DNA of 64,000 bases. Origin: Entoloma clypeatum. Lineage: Eukaryota > Basidiomycota > Agaricomycetes > Agaricales > Entolomataceae. Every line of letters begins with the position of its first letter. The stretch's first letter is position 1. The notes under the pieces were generated by a model that did no database searches, had not been told where the DNA came from, and was given only the letters and a program-made list of their open reading frames with translations. Shown here piece by piece: positions 1 to 11,286 of the stretch. The stretch is taken from positions 4,712,001 to 4,776,000 of the forward strand of contig OY751493.1 of NCBI GenBank assembly GCA_963565915.1, read 5' to 3'. Made by a program: the position numbers and the translations under genes.

Positions 1-692
1 CTAGGCCCTGCGGTGGTATTCATGCTAAAGCATCTTAAAACCTCTGGCTGCCCGGTGCCGCCACAGAATATCATCTGCGCCCCATGCGACTGGTCGCGTG
101 CTGGAGGCTTCACGCCGGATCCTGGTGCTGTCGTACTGTGCGCCGGCCACTTTTTTGGCCAGTCACATATGGAAACCACGCTCGTCCACGAGCTGATGCA
201 CATGTATGACCACTGCAAGTTTAAAGTAGACTGGGGGAATTTGCGACATCACGCCTGCAGCGAGGTAGGATACACGCACCCTTTTATGCCGTGCCCAGGC
301 CCCCGGCCGATGCTGTCACTTGTCCTAATCGTCCCCCTCCCGTTCTGTTCTAGATTCGCGCGAATAGCTTGAGTGGGGATTGCCGGTTTACGCGAGAACT
401 GCGCCGAGGGTTTGTCTCGTTCTCGAAACAGCATCAGGTGGGTTGTTCATCTTTGTTTGAGGCATGCCCCCTTTTTTCCCTACTTTTTCCTTTCCGTGTG
501 TTAGGCATGTGTGCGTCGAAGAGCAGCAATTTCTGTCGCAGCAAATCCTGTGTGTCCGGATCTTGCAACTGCTGAGAAGGTTGTCAACGAAGTTTGGGAG
601 AGCTGTTTCACCGACACCCGGCCTTTTGATGAGGTATTACGTTTCCATTGCTGCGGCGGGTGATCTGACTCCTCTCCCTCCAGATTTATTGA
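1..692 (+). CDS. ATP23: Mitochondrial inner-membrane protease Atp23, 3' part
   Basis: The frame is open from base 1, so the 5' exons lie outside the window. Exons 1-264, 354-437, 505-633 and 684-692 join in phase. The product is the C-terminal part of Atp23 (peptidase family M76), the metalloprotease that matures Atp6 and helps assemble the F0 sector of ATP synthase on the intermembrane-space side of the inner membrane. Visible family signatures are [19 protein letters not shown], the zinc-binding HELMH at codons 63-67 followed by [11 protein letters not shown], then [27 protein letters not shown] and the terminal DTRPFDEIY. The last exon is only 9 nt. It is chosen because the unspliced alternative would replace the conserved IY ending. 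Nothing suggests inactivation. Family assignment is secure; the 5' end is unknown. Confidence 0.93.
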
Positions 693-962
693 AGTTCACT
701 CTTGATTGAGTAGACTAGTGTTGAGGGAGTCACCAACATTTACGCCCCCCCCCCCCTCACATCATTATCATAAGTAGACGGTGAATAGAGACCTTTGTGA
801 GAGCGAATTCGAAGAAGGTTGTGGTGCTCATGTGATTGTACATGTTTGGTCCTATATAAACTCCTTCCGTCGTTACTCCCCCCACGGTTGGTTTCTCTTC
901 CTCGCCTTTGGCCTAATAACCTCCCTTTCTCAAAAGTACACGTTCTACGTCAGTTCACGAAA

Positions 963-1832
963 ATGCTCAGCAAACTCAGGTAAGCTCTGTGCCACGTCTC
1001 CCAGCCAGCCGCCGTGTCGCTTACTTTACGTCGCCGCACAGTGCCCTCGCTCTTTTCGTGCCTCTGGTTGCCGGTCTGACCCTCAACGCCCCCGAGAACC
1101 CAGTTTCTGGAGGAAGAGTTACCATTACCTGGACCGCCGCACCGACAGACTCGTACGCCATTACTTTGAACCCTTTCCATTCATGTGCTCAGTTTGAAAC
1201 GCAGCTCCTTCTCCCTGGAACTCGTCAACACAATCTTCAACAACGCGTTCGCCATCGGCAACAACATCGCTCCCACCGACGGCCAAATAACGCTGACACT
1301 CCCGGTCGTTCCAGTCGGGTGTGTAACCACTCGGGAGAAATTCCCAAATTTTTTGGGGACAAAATTTCATTGACCTCGTGATCAATACAGTGCCGGATAC
1401 ACGTTGGAGGCCGTCAATATTGGCAATATCAACGACGTCTACGCTTCTACCGGCACATTCAGCGTCGGGCCCAACCCGTCCGCCTCCGCCTCGAGCACCC
1501 TGAGCACATCCACCGGTGCTTCGGCCACCGGCTCGTCTGTCAGGTAACGTCTGCTTCTCCGCGGCCCATCCATTACGCAGCTTATCCTGTCCGATAGCTC
1601 GCACGCCCCCGCCTCGACCTCCGCTTTCGGAACGACTCTATCCGCTCCCGCAGCATCCTCGACACGTCCCGCTAGCGTAACCACTGGCACTGGCACCGGC
1701 ACGTCCGCTGTCTCGACCGCCTCTGGCACCCCGTTCAATGGCGCCTCAACCCTCAAGATAAACAACCAGGTTGGCGCCTTTGCCGCCGTCGCTCTCTCGG
1801 CTGTTGCCGGAGCGGCCGTCTTCATTTTCTAA
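963..1832 (+). CDS. Kre9/Knh1-like Ser/Thr-rich GPI-anchored cell-wall protein
   Basis: Exons 963-979, 1042-1152, 1193-1318, 1391-1543 and 1598-1832 give a 213-residue protein. It has a signal peptide (MLSKLSALALFVPLVAG), then one beta-sandwich domain with the Kre9/Knh1-type pattern: GLTLNAPENPVSGGRVTITW, later NTIFNNAFAIGNN and YTLEAVNIGNINDVYASTG. A long Ser/Thr/Ala-rich stretch follows, and the protein ends in a hydrophobic tail (VGAFAAVALSAVAGAAVFIF) typical of a GPI signal. Such proteins sit at the plasma membrane or cell wall and are linked to beta-1,6-glucan assembly; the exact role of this copy is not shown by the sequence. Intron 2 (1153-1192) is only 40 nt, but the frame and family alignment require it. 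The Ser/Thr stretch is probably O-mannosylated. Confidence 0.85.
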
Positions 1833-4800
1833 GGCGGTGGGAGAAACGGATGTGTTTAAAGGGGGGGGGGGCCGAGCCTCGCTCACTGGCACTGTACTCT
1901 TCTGCGTTTCTAGGAGGATCATGTGAACTCTTTTTTTTTTTTTCGGATGATTATTTTTAGAGATTCCAGCATTTGATTTATTCTTTGTGGAAGAAGACGA
2001 TTTTCTCGAACGCTTCTTTTTCTTTTCTACATACGGACGAACGTTTTATCCACCCCCCTACCTACGAGTCGTGGTATTTTAGCATAGAGGCTTTGCCCGG
2101 TAGCTTGTCCTGTCGTTGCTTGTTTTAGACATTGACTCGTGTCTATAATTTCTACACTTGAGATGCCATTTAGACTATCAAGGTCATTGAGGAGTGAGGT
2201 GATACTGGTAGCAAGTTTACGACACGTTCAAACGAGCCGAGGCGTCAACGCGTTTACGTCAAGCATTAATATTCATGGCGGACGGGTGGATCCCGTGAAA
2301 TAGTCCCTGATCACAACTTGACAAACGATGATATCATCTCCAACTTCCATCCATCCATCCACCGGGGATCCTCGGGTGTCAACGAGAAAAAAGAAAATCA
2401 AATAGTTATAAAGATAGGACTGACACGAGGGATGGGCTCCATTTATCGATGGCGACTTGATTTGCGAACTTCATATAGTGATTGGATATGGAAATGCGAT
2501 GTGGCGCTGACGTCAGATCTCGAAATACATCCACCACTACCCCCACCCCAAGTAAGTAAGTGAGGTATTTGCACCGTGTCGCGTGTGGGAGGAGCGTGGT
2601 AGGGGGGGGGGGGGGGGGGGGGGAGCGTTGTCAAGGCGTGGGGTGGTTCCAGGGAGACGGCAGTGCGGAGGACCGGCACGATTGCTTGCGATTAAAATAT
2701 CAATATCAATTTTCTTGCTACGATCCTTTGCTACTGTATCAGTAGCTCTTGGCCCTTGCGATGTGCTTTCAGGTGAGTAAGTAGATTGCAATGAAATTGG
2801 ATCATATCTCGCTTGTGGGATATGAAGGAGGGGAGGGGAGGGGAGGGGAGGGGCGGAGGCAGATGATTACTTTTGGTGAGATGGGAATGCTTCAGACACG
2901 AGCTACTAGGGACCGGGATAACCGATATGCAGGTCTGTCGTACCGTGGAACTCCGCTTCGCCGGCGATGCATGTTTATATCTCCTCGGAATGTGGGGGGG
3001 GAGGCAGCAGGACATAGATCTCGCCATGGCGAGGGGAGCGTCGGTGTTACAGTATGCTGTTGATATGCTGTTGAAAAGCTTGAGCAGACGAGGGACGGGG
3101 GGGGGGCGCTTGTGAAGAACATGTGCTCGGAACGACCCAAGCCAAAACTGCAGGATCATCGTACCGTGGAACTCCGCTTCGCCTCTGGGAGTGAAACAAG
3201 GGCTTTTTTTGTTTTAGCTTGCATTGCGGGGTAGGGGTAGGGGGGGAAGAAGGGGGGGGGGGGGGGGTCAGATGAGCCTTGGTGAACGCGGTACGAATTT
3301 CAAACCGCCCAAGTCCAGCTGGATAATCACGCGCTCAGGTGCGTCCTACCGTGGAAATTCGCTTCCGTGGGGTCTGGGGCAGGGAAGGGGGGGAGAGGAG
3401 GGGGCGTGTTGAGGGTGAGGCCCGGAAACCGGTGCAACGGTTTTGACATTGCTGATGCTCAAGTCGATGGGACCCTATGCAAACGCCAAAAAGAATGCCC
3501 TCCAGGTCGATTGCGCCGATAAAGTCCGCTTCGCCTTTTCCCTCCGGTGTGAAATGCAAAAATAAGGTGAGTCGCATGACTGGCAGTTCATGCTTTGAAA
3601 GAAACTTGAGACTGATTACCAACGGAGGTTTTGTCAATGTCAATGGCCCATTTCATATGTTTCCCCCCCCCCCCCCTCCCGCAAATGCGGAACTTTTTTA
3701 TTTTTATTTTTAATGATCGTCAACAGTGCCTGTTTTGCATGCAGCTCCTGTCCTAGAAACGAGGGCAGGATTCTGCGGGGGTACGGGTGAGCTCTGACGG
3801 TCATAGCGTCGTACCGCCCTAAGGGGGAGAAAGCCTCAAATAGGGCAATGATTCGTCCGAGGATGATTTGGAAGAACGATGACGGATTCGCCGATCATGT
3901 TTGAACTCGGATGATCCACGAGCTATGGTGGGCATCATAAGGTGAATTCGTGTACTGGTTTGTTTCCGCCGCAGGATCGCGACTGACTTTGGAGCACAGG
4001 AGATATGGAGAGCGTATCCCACTGCAGCAATGAACGAAATTCGGTGGACAGGAAAGGCCTAGTGAGCGCTCGGCTGTAGACGCAAGAGGTGTCCGTTCCG
4101 CCCTCGCCGATGTTTGTGTGCTGCAGACCAAGGTAGATGTTCGACGATAAGTGGATTTTTTTCCGGCGAAGCGCACGGGTCCGAGAAAAGAGGGTATCGT
4201 ACTGCATCCGACTGCGTCCCAGTTCAACCAGTCACAAGACCGAGGTTGTTTGAGGGATGGTGATAGGAGTACTTACGTGCGAATGGATCCGAGTTCAAAA
4301 TTGCGTGTTGCGTTGCCGTCGACTCGGAGCTTCCCTGCGATCCCACACGAGTCTAGTCTCGAAGCCTGGGTAGGCTAACCTCAGGTGTGCGGAGAACCTG
4401 GAACATTCAAAGAAAGCTTTGCAAATGAAAAAAAGCACGGAGAATGCAAAACTGGGTTAGGCTGGCACGTTCCATGGGGGATCTTGTCGCTTGAGAGGGT
4501 GAAGCGAGATTAACGCTCGCCATGTGGGAGTGGAGACGCCGACACGGAAAGTCCTGAGTCCAACAGAAATGTCGGATGTGATATGGGACGAATGAACGGA
4601 GGATTTGCAAGAGTACGCCATCTTGGGTGACTGTATTGACAAAGATAATAAGGAATGAATGAAGCTTGAAGGGTTGATGATCCTTCCCGGACCCCAAACA
4701 GCACGGTCTGGGTCTTCACAGACTTCTCCATTCTCGGGTAGCGTGTAAAAAAAAAGCACCGCAGAGACGAGTCGCAAGGCACTGAAACAAAAAAAACAAA

Positions 4801-6660
4801 ATCGTCAATTTTGATCAATTTTGGTTGGGATGCGGACCGTGATCCCGAATGACGCGATGCGATGGCCACGAGGAGGTGACGAAACATTTTTGCAATGTAA
4901 AATCAACCGTTCGTCGGTCTGGGAATGGACATAGTCTGAAGCCGACATAATAAGTAATTTGAAGTCCCTGGATTATCAGTAGCCTCGAGGCTCCTAGGCC
5001 AAAGTACGCACATCCGCAATGCCTGAATTTTCAAGCGATGAAAAATTTTTTTTTTTTCAATGCACCAGGGTCAGGTCGTACATCAATTGGAAATTTTGAG
5101 AGCAATGTATGATGGGCTTGAGATCGACTGACGTCGTCCGGATGTAATTTCCAGATCAGCATGGGTCCCCATGAGACGAACCAGGCTGGCAAAAACTCAG
5201 GGGAGAGAATGGTTCATGGTATCAATCACCCAGGTTGAATGGCGGCGGCTTTCAGGGTGTGGTTCGTTTTCCGCAAATTTTCCGTGGCCGTGGAGTTCCG
5301 ATTCGGCGGTGGGAAAAAAAAAAAAAGAGACTTTTGAATTATATATGGCAGTGTTGGGTACGCCATTGTATGCATCGTTGTACTAGAAGGAGCCAAATTG
5401 GGCGGGCTCTCGACGGTGGGGAGTGGAGGAAATTTGGTAGGGCCAACAGAGCCGAGGGCAGCCCGAGATTGCAATTGCGAAATTGAAGCAACGAAGAGCC
5501 GGTGCCAAGATTTGAAATTTGTCTGTTTTTCTGTAACTGACTGGGGCGATGCCCCTTGTGAGTGAGACACGCGATCCGAAAGAAAGAAAGGTCTCACGTA
5601 CCAGGGTGTCAATCCGTTTGTGAAGAGCCAACGGAACCACAACCCACGAAACGATAGCCTCCACTGTTGCCTTAGGTCAGGTTGGAAAGCAGATCAGCGC
5701 ACACATGGCATAGGTACGTTCGACCGGAATGGTCCTGTGTAGATAAGGCGACCGGATCATAATTTAGAGCGGGTTATATGGGTGGGGCAGTGCCCCCGTC
5801 CGTCCTGTTCCAGTCCATAGCGGGCATTCAGGTCGTCCCAGAGCGAGTCCTATCGCGATTTCGGGGGCAATTGAGATCAACAAAGTGCAGATTGAGTTCT
5901 AAAACGAAAGCAAAGTCCGCTGGTATGCCGCTGGTTGTCGTGGGTGAGGAGTGCCATCAGTGCGCCATTAAGTCCAGGTTCTTGGCTCCTTGGCTGGAAG
6001 ATCCCAATGTTGGTTCGAATCGTCTCATGAAGACGCATGCGGGTAGTGTTTCCTGAAAAAATTTCCGCGATTGTTAGTCAATCAAGAGGAACGCGGGAAC
6101 GTCCACTGAATTTCAGATGTTGCCAGTATCTGAGGAAAGTAAGACATTGGCAGATCGTGGTCGTGTTGACCACATTGCTCACTGGGGAAAGCTGACTATT
6201 GGCGTCAGACAACCGCGATGTTTTCCGTCGTATTTAGCGCATTCAAGTTGATGTGGCATGACGGTCGGCTTTGTTCGGCGTTAATCACAACTCACAGTGA
6301 ATCCTCGTTAAAGTCGCCGCCAACCCCTCAGGCACCTTTGAAAATTTGCAGAGAGGAGTGTGAGCCATTGCTGGGATGAAGCCGTTGCCCTGGGAGACAA
6401 TCTTGGCTCTGAAGGACTGGGAGGTTTTCAATCCAGTTCATGTTCCATCAGAAATTCTCGAGGTAAGTATGGGAATTCAGGGAGAAAAAAACAGGCTTCC
6501 TGGAGTCATATCTTGACATGACATAATCGAGGAGAAGAACTTCGGCATTTTCCCAGTCACTCGCATGGCATGAAGGAATGCTTTTTTTGGCGCGAGGTCG
6601 CGTGACCGCATACTGACCTTCAGGTTCCGTGACACTCGACACGAAAACGATGATGCATCA
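1833..6660. other. 4.8-kb stretch without a convincing gene
   Basis: No reading frame here joins into a recognisable protein. The stretch holds several homopolymer G or C tracts (1860-1870, about 2600-2622, about 3255-3267, about 3663-3676), T/A tracts, and a short repeat described separately. The minus strand has a few coding-looking pieces next to good splice donors, for example 4280-4370 ending at a GTAAGTACT donor. They do not assemble into a gene that I can support. Confidence 0.5.
2938..3366. repeat. Short dispersed repeat, three copies
   Basis: A 25-bp sequence with core CCGTGGAACTCCGCTTCG is identical at 2938-2962 and 3159-3183. A diverged third copy is at 3344-3366. Spacings are about 221 and 185 bp. 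The flanks are not obviously homologous, so this is a short dispersed motif rather than a clean tandem array. Read on the minus strand the core encodes GEAEFHG, and two copies lie between an AG acceptor and a GTA donor, so they could be relics of duplicated small exons. Confidence 0.6.
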
Positions 6661-8052
6661 ATGATGTCTGACTCTGAGATCAGTCCTGCAAAGTATCTTC
6701 TTTCTCTATGCAACGCCGCAGAAGAATCCGAGAAATCTCTTGGAATTGCAGTCAGACTCGGAGCCCCAGAAAGTTCCCAGTTCAAGTTCCAGGTCACCAA
6801 GGCGATTCGCAGCATTGTGACCTTTTCTCCTGCTGCGGATGCAGTGGCAGTAGATTTCCTGAAGCAATTGGGTGGGATCAGGGACATCTCATCTCTAGGT
6901 AAGCATTCACTATGCATTCCTGCATGTTCTTACGTGAACAGTTGAATCCGTCGTAAAGGGGGAAACTCCTCTCGACTGCTCGACCTGGGCGGAAAAGGTC
7001 ATCGCCATCCTATCTGAAAATGTCGCCATGGAAGATCGCTCCACAACGCTTCAGCCAGTCGCCGACCTCGCCTCATACATATTAACCCATCTTTGTATTG
7101 CTAGTATAACATTTCATTCATCACTCGCCTGACGTCCATCGCTCACTGGCGCAGCTAGAAACCCAGGGGGAAAGCGGACTCCCCAGGAGAGTTCACACTC
7201 GACACCTGATACCCGCCGCCTGCGTGAAATCAACTATTTACTACAGGAAGCCAAAACTCCCAAACGAAGCCAAACGGCATTGAGGGAGCTGGTGCGTTCT
7301 TCCTACCTCAGGGAGCTTGAGTTACTGGATATTTCTTTTTCCCTAGCTCTTCTGGCGTGATGGATTTCTCTGTCCTCTTACCAACTTCTCTTTCGACCCC
7401 TCCGTTGCTCACGTATCTGCACGAACCGCACACGTGCTCCCATTTTCATTCCACAAAAAGGTTTGTGCAGTGGTCGCAGTTCTTAGGAGGTCAAGGCGAT
7501 TTTGATTATCAACAGAACGCTACTACGCTAAAGACCCTTGAGTCCTTTACCGGAAGGAAGCTTTCCGAGGAAGTGAGCGGCAACATTAACCTGCCATGCA
7601 ATGGATTCAATGTAGAATCGAATGCGCACATGAGTTTTGCTAAACTAGCATGGGGTATCGAAGCCATCAAGGAAGGGAACGAGGTGAGCCGTGTCTGGCC
7701 TAACGGTACCAAAGGATTGACGACGCTTTCACAGTGGAAATACATTTTCCGCAGAGTCCGCCAAAAAGATCTCTCACCCACCATTGCACTTGCTGATGGG
7801 CAGGAGATTCGCTTTGGCTGTGGAACAACTGAAAACGACCAGGTCGACAAACCCAACCCTCATTACTGTAATATCAGGCTTGCTATTGCGCGTGCACTGG
7901 ACGCTTGTGGAGCTGCGGATGCAATCGCCGAAATATATGGGGTCGACGACGACGACGACGAGGCTATCGTCACCCAGCCCGTTTATCTTGGTGGACCTTT
8001 TGTTTCCGATGACGCTCTTTTCCGTAGACTCTCAGATCGACTCCAGACGTAG
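6661..8052 (+). CDS. HNH-nuclease-like protein of the basidiomycete HNH family
   Basis: Exons 6661-6898, 6942-7103, 7155-7291, 7347-7460, 7516-7683 and 7735-8052 join in phase to 378 residues. The N-terminal ~180 residues are helical and unassigned. The HNH-like core then begins with LFWRDGFLCPLTNFSFD, followed by TAHVLPFSFHKK (candidate first His), NINLPCNGFNVESNAHMSF (candidate Asn and last His) and WGIEAI. The family's C-terminal pattern PNPHYCNIRLAIARALDACG comes next, then an acidic run of five Asp and a SDDALFRRLSDRL tail. These proteins are abundant in agaricomycetes, usually of unknown substrate, and only some are likely to be active nucleases. Start 6661 is the first in-frame ATG. 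The frame switches at 7460/7516 and the phases of all five introns (43-55 nt) support the model. Confidence 0.75.
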
Positions 8053-8790
8053 CACATGCCGATAGCTAAATGTGAACCCCTTATTTCCGACGATGCCATT
8101 TTCCACAGGATAGAGGATCGACGGCACTTGATAGCTTGAACTCGACCCGTTCTGGCACTGTATTGGAACCCTTCTATGACGCCTGGCGGTTCTCTTTGCC
8201 GTCCAATTTCCAAGTCCTTGTTGATCGAGGGGCATTGTATGAAACAATGATTCACTGTAAGTCATACCTCTTTCGACTTGCTTACATTCCCGCAAACTGC
8301 CCCAGAGATCCTCATCGTTGTCCAACGGGCTGGTCAAAACCAACCTTTGAGACCCAAGAGAGATTCTGCAATGGTGGACACCGTTCTCCTGAAAAAAGCC
8401 CATGACAACGCCATCGAATACGTCAACTTGCCATCAGCGCTGGCGTTGCGCTACATACAAGAAAACCGACCAAGGTACGGGACAACCTCGATGCCGCGGA
8501 TACGAGAGCCGCGCCGAGTCATATACTATCAAACGTCGCCATTCTTACTTTACCGACATGAGGCTTACCTGACCGCCGTTGTGTATGGTTCCGATGCCTC
8601 CGTCAGGCCGTCAACCTCGCATTGAAGAAGGATACTGCTGTACCCGAACTTGCGTTCTATTCGGACTCGGAACTCTTCCGCGATCGGCCAAATATCCTGT
8701 AGTTCTAGCAGCCAAAGACATGTAACGCAACGCAGCGAGATTGTTTTTGCATCGGGGACTTCTGTTGCCGAGCGTAAAGAATAAAAAACC
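8053..8790 (+). other. Coding-looking stretches downstream of the HNH gene, unresolved
   Basis: Three open plus-strand stretches look coding: about 8136-8260 (TVLEPFYDAWRFSLPSNFQ), 8300-8475 (EYVNLPSALALRYIQENRP) and 8610-8699 (AVNLALKKDTAVPELAFYSD). A GTAAGT donor at 8259 and AG acceptors exist, but the best splice creates a stop, so no complete frame was found. The stretch at about 8075-8135 (SDDAIFHRIEDRR) and the one ending at 8699 (SDSELFRDRPNIL) resemble the HNH protein tail. This may be a decayed partial duplication or a small gene with poor signals. Confidence 0.3.
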
Positions 8791-9082
8791 GTTTTTCCAA
8801 GTGGGAGATAACGCCTTCGGGCTCTTGGATTGGTACCAGTCTTGAGGCCCCGCTGGCGGGAACCCATCGTGACTAGAAGGAAGAAATGGATACATACAGC
8901 TTGGCATCATCACACGAAAGTCATGATTTTGAGATTCTTGTTCTCCACGTCTGTCCGGGTTTGGGGGTGGGCCAACCGCGGAATTGAATACCCGTTTCAA
9001 GACAGCGAAACAGATATGTAAGAAGAAGCGCCCTAGTAGTAGTACTCCGGCACATCGTCAAACCGGACATCTGGAAGTATTC

Positions 9083-9107
9083 GGATCACGTGCGCACGGA
9101 GAAATGA
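9083..9107 (+). promoter_or_regulatory. Conserved CACGTG-containing upstream motif of glutaredoxin gene 1
   Basis: The block GATCACGTGCGCACGGAGAA, about 160 bp upstream of the start at 9248, matches a block upstream of the second glutaredoxin gene (10201-10225). The palindrome CACGTG is a classical bHLH/bZIP site. Its regulatory role is inferred from conservation between the duplicates only. Confidence 0.4.
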
Positions 9108-9247
9108 GTGGTGACGCGTTGATGGGCTGAGTACTTAAACCCATGTTCTCCCGCCTTTATCACTCCTTCTCCCTCAGACCACCACGTCCCCTATCTGCAT
9201 CACTCCTATCTTTCTCAACTCTATTCGCAGGAAGAACAAGCCAAATC

Positions 9248-9786
9248 ATGTCTGCCAAGACCCTCGTCGAGGTGCGCCGATCCGCTTTCATCATGTGTCC
9301 GAAGAGCAACATCTTACTACCACTTCCCTAGTCTGCCATTGCCGAGAATAAGGTGGCGATCTTCTCCAAGAGCTATTGTCCTTACTGCAAGAAAGCGAAG
9401 AAACTCTTTGCCGACAAGTTTCCAGATGTAGAGCCCAAGGTTTTCGAGTGCGCCGCCAGTGTATATTCCACAGGATATCCTGCTAATCGTCTCATTCAGG
9501 CTCGATGAGAGGGAGGATGGCGATGCCATTCAGGCTTACCTGCTTGAGAAGACGAACCAAAGAACAGTGCCGAACGTTTTTGTCGGTCCGTATCCTATTT
9601 GCTTTCTGAAATTGATCGATCTAAACTTTCCGTTTCAGCGCAAAAGCACATCGGAGGTACGGGTCAACCGAATTAATCCGATTCGACGTGATACTGACCA
9701 AAGTATATAATCAATTTTTTTCAGGCAGCGACGACGTACAGACTGCTTTCAGGAAGGGAGTGCTGGCCCCACTCATCAACCCGTAA
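9248..9786 (+). CDS. Dithiol glutaredoxin, copy 1
   Basis: Exons 9248-9271, 9332-9447, 9500-9585, 9639-9656 and 9725-9786 encode 101 residues. The protein is a class I glutaredoxin. It has the redox motif CPYC in [16 protein letters not shown], the cis-proline region [18 protein letters not shown], and the usual compact length with no signal or transit peptide, which suggests a cytosolic enzyme. It would reduce disulfides and protein-glutathione mixed disulfides using glutathione. Exon 4 is only 18 nt (encoding QKHIGG). The gene is the upstream member of a tandem pair with identical intron positions. Confidence 0.92.
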
Positions 9787-9948
9787 GGGGTTCACGCCGT
9801 GCAAGACTACGTTCTCCAACCATCGATATCATAATCTTCAGCCTATCCTGTCACCTATAGCCGCAATTATATCTAACTTCTAGAGCATTTTACATCAACA
9901 ATAGAACTCGCAGTGAATCCTAATACAAGCTAGAGTCTTCCACCCCAG

Positions 9949-10076
9949 GCCATTCGCCTTCTTTTGAGCCACCTGTTGCGAAATACGAAAAGAAGAGCGA
10001 GGCTGCTGTGATGCAAGCCGTTTTTGAGAAGTGTAGGCTGGAAGATCTTGACATCCAGTTCCGTCGGAAAATTGAG
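9949..10076 (+). other. Orphan exon-like fragment between the glutaredoxin genes
   Basis: A stretch between an AG acceptor (9947-9948) and a GTAGT donor (10077) stays open in one frame (SFEPPVAKYEKKSEAAVMQA, continuing to FRRKIE). No neighbouring exon joins to it and I do not recognise it. It may be a relic carried by the tandem duplication or chance. Confidence 0.25.
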
Positions 10077-10200
10077 GTAGTATGGAGTTTCAGAAAACTT
10101 GGGTTTCTTGCGGGTCGTCTTTCTCAATACACATAATCTAGGAGAAAGAAGGCATTTTCCTAGTGTGATATGGGCGAAAGGTGGCAAGCTGAATTATCCG

Positions 10201-10225
10201 AATCACGTGCGTGCGGGGAAATGAC
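10201..10225 (+). promoter_or_regulatory. Conserved CACGTG-containing upstream motif of glutaredoxin gene 2
   Basis: The block AATCACGTGCGTGCGGGGAA, about 105 bp upstream of the start at 10312, matches the block at 9083-9107 in order and spacing of its parts (CACGTG, CGG, GAAATGA). Functional importance is inferred from conservation of the two copies. Confidence 0.4.
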
Positions 10226-10311
10226 GACAACTTATTAGTAAACCTCTTCTCCCTCTTCTCCCTCATCTTTATCACTCCTGCCTTCTTCACCTAGAAAGAA
10301 TTAGCCAAGCC

Positions 10312-10863
10312 ATGTCTGTCAAGGAACTCGTCGAGGTGCCCCGATCTGGTTTCATCGTGTGTTAGAGCAACATCTTACTACCACCTCCGCTAGTCTGCCA
10401 TCGCCGAGAACAAGGTGGTGATCTTCTCCAAGAGCTATTGTCCCTACTGCAAGAAAGCGAAGAAACTCTTTGCCGTCGAGTTTCCAGATGTAGAGCCGAA
10501 GATCTTCGAGTGCGTCGCGAGTTTATGTTCCCGCAGAATATCCTGCTAATAAGTAGTCTCATTTAGGCTCGATCAGATGGAGGATGGCAATGCCATTCAG
10601 GCGTATCTGCTTGAGAAGACAAAGCAAAGGACAGTGCCGAACGTTTTTGTCGGTTCGTATCCCATCGTCGCAGAATTGCTTTCTGAAATTTGATCGATCT
10701 AAACTTTTCGTTTCAGCGCAAAAGCACATCGGAGGTACGGGTCAAGGGAATTAATCCGATTCGACGTGACATTAACTAGAGTATATAATCAATTTTTTCA
10801 GGCAGCGACGACGTACAGACCGCTTTCGAGGAGGGAGTGCTGGCGTCATTGATCAACTCGTAA
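10312..10863 (+). CDS. Dithiol glutaredoxin, copy 2
   Basis: Exons 10312-10335, 10394-10509, 10567-10652, 10717-10734 and 10802-10863 give 101 residues. Exon lengths are identical to those of copy 1 (24, 116, 86, 18, 62 nt). The CPYC motif, TVPNVFVAQKHIGGSDD and the C-terminal helix are kept. Differences are mostly in surface positions (for example DERED to DQMED, FRKGVLAPL to FEEGVLASL). Introns are also clearly alignable, so the duplication is fairly recent. It is expected to be an active cytosolic glutaredoxin. Whether the copies differ in expression cannot be judged here. Confidence 0.92.
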
Positions 10864-11286
10864 GGATACACCTCGTACACACGGATTCCACCCATCATCT
10901 CCAACTATCGCTATCATTTTTCAGCTCATCTTCCTACTTGTAGTCGTGATTCTACTTGAATTCTAGAGCGGAACCTTTGAATCATGTATATCTATGTCTA
11001 CAGTTAAGTTACTTATGCCCGTCCGAAATTCTCTCGACCAGCAGCCAAGCGCGAAACACCCGGATTTCTTCCCTCTCTTCTTTCTGGCTGACTATACCGA
11101 GTCTCTCCATGTATTTATGTGAGATCATGAGATATCAAATATTAATGTCGTTTTGCGTGAATTTCCATTTATGGGAACAGCCGTGATCGCCACGTCGCAG
11201 AAAATCTTTTTCAAATCACAAACTGTGAAACACCGTCAACCCCCCCAGCTGGCCTGCGCAGAATTTCGCTCGAAATCGACCAGACC

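Noticed and set aside
1860..3680. G/C homopolymer tracts as quadruplex or regulatory elements
   Set aside because: They are too simple to assign and may have uncertain lengths in the assembly; mentioned only as landmarks.
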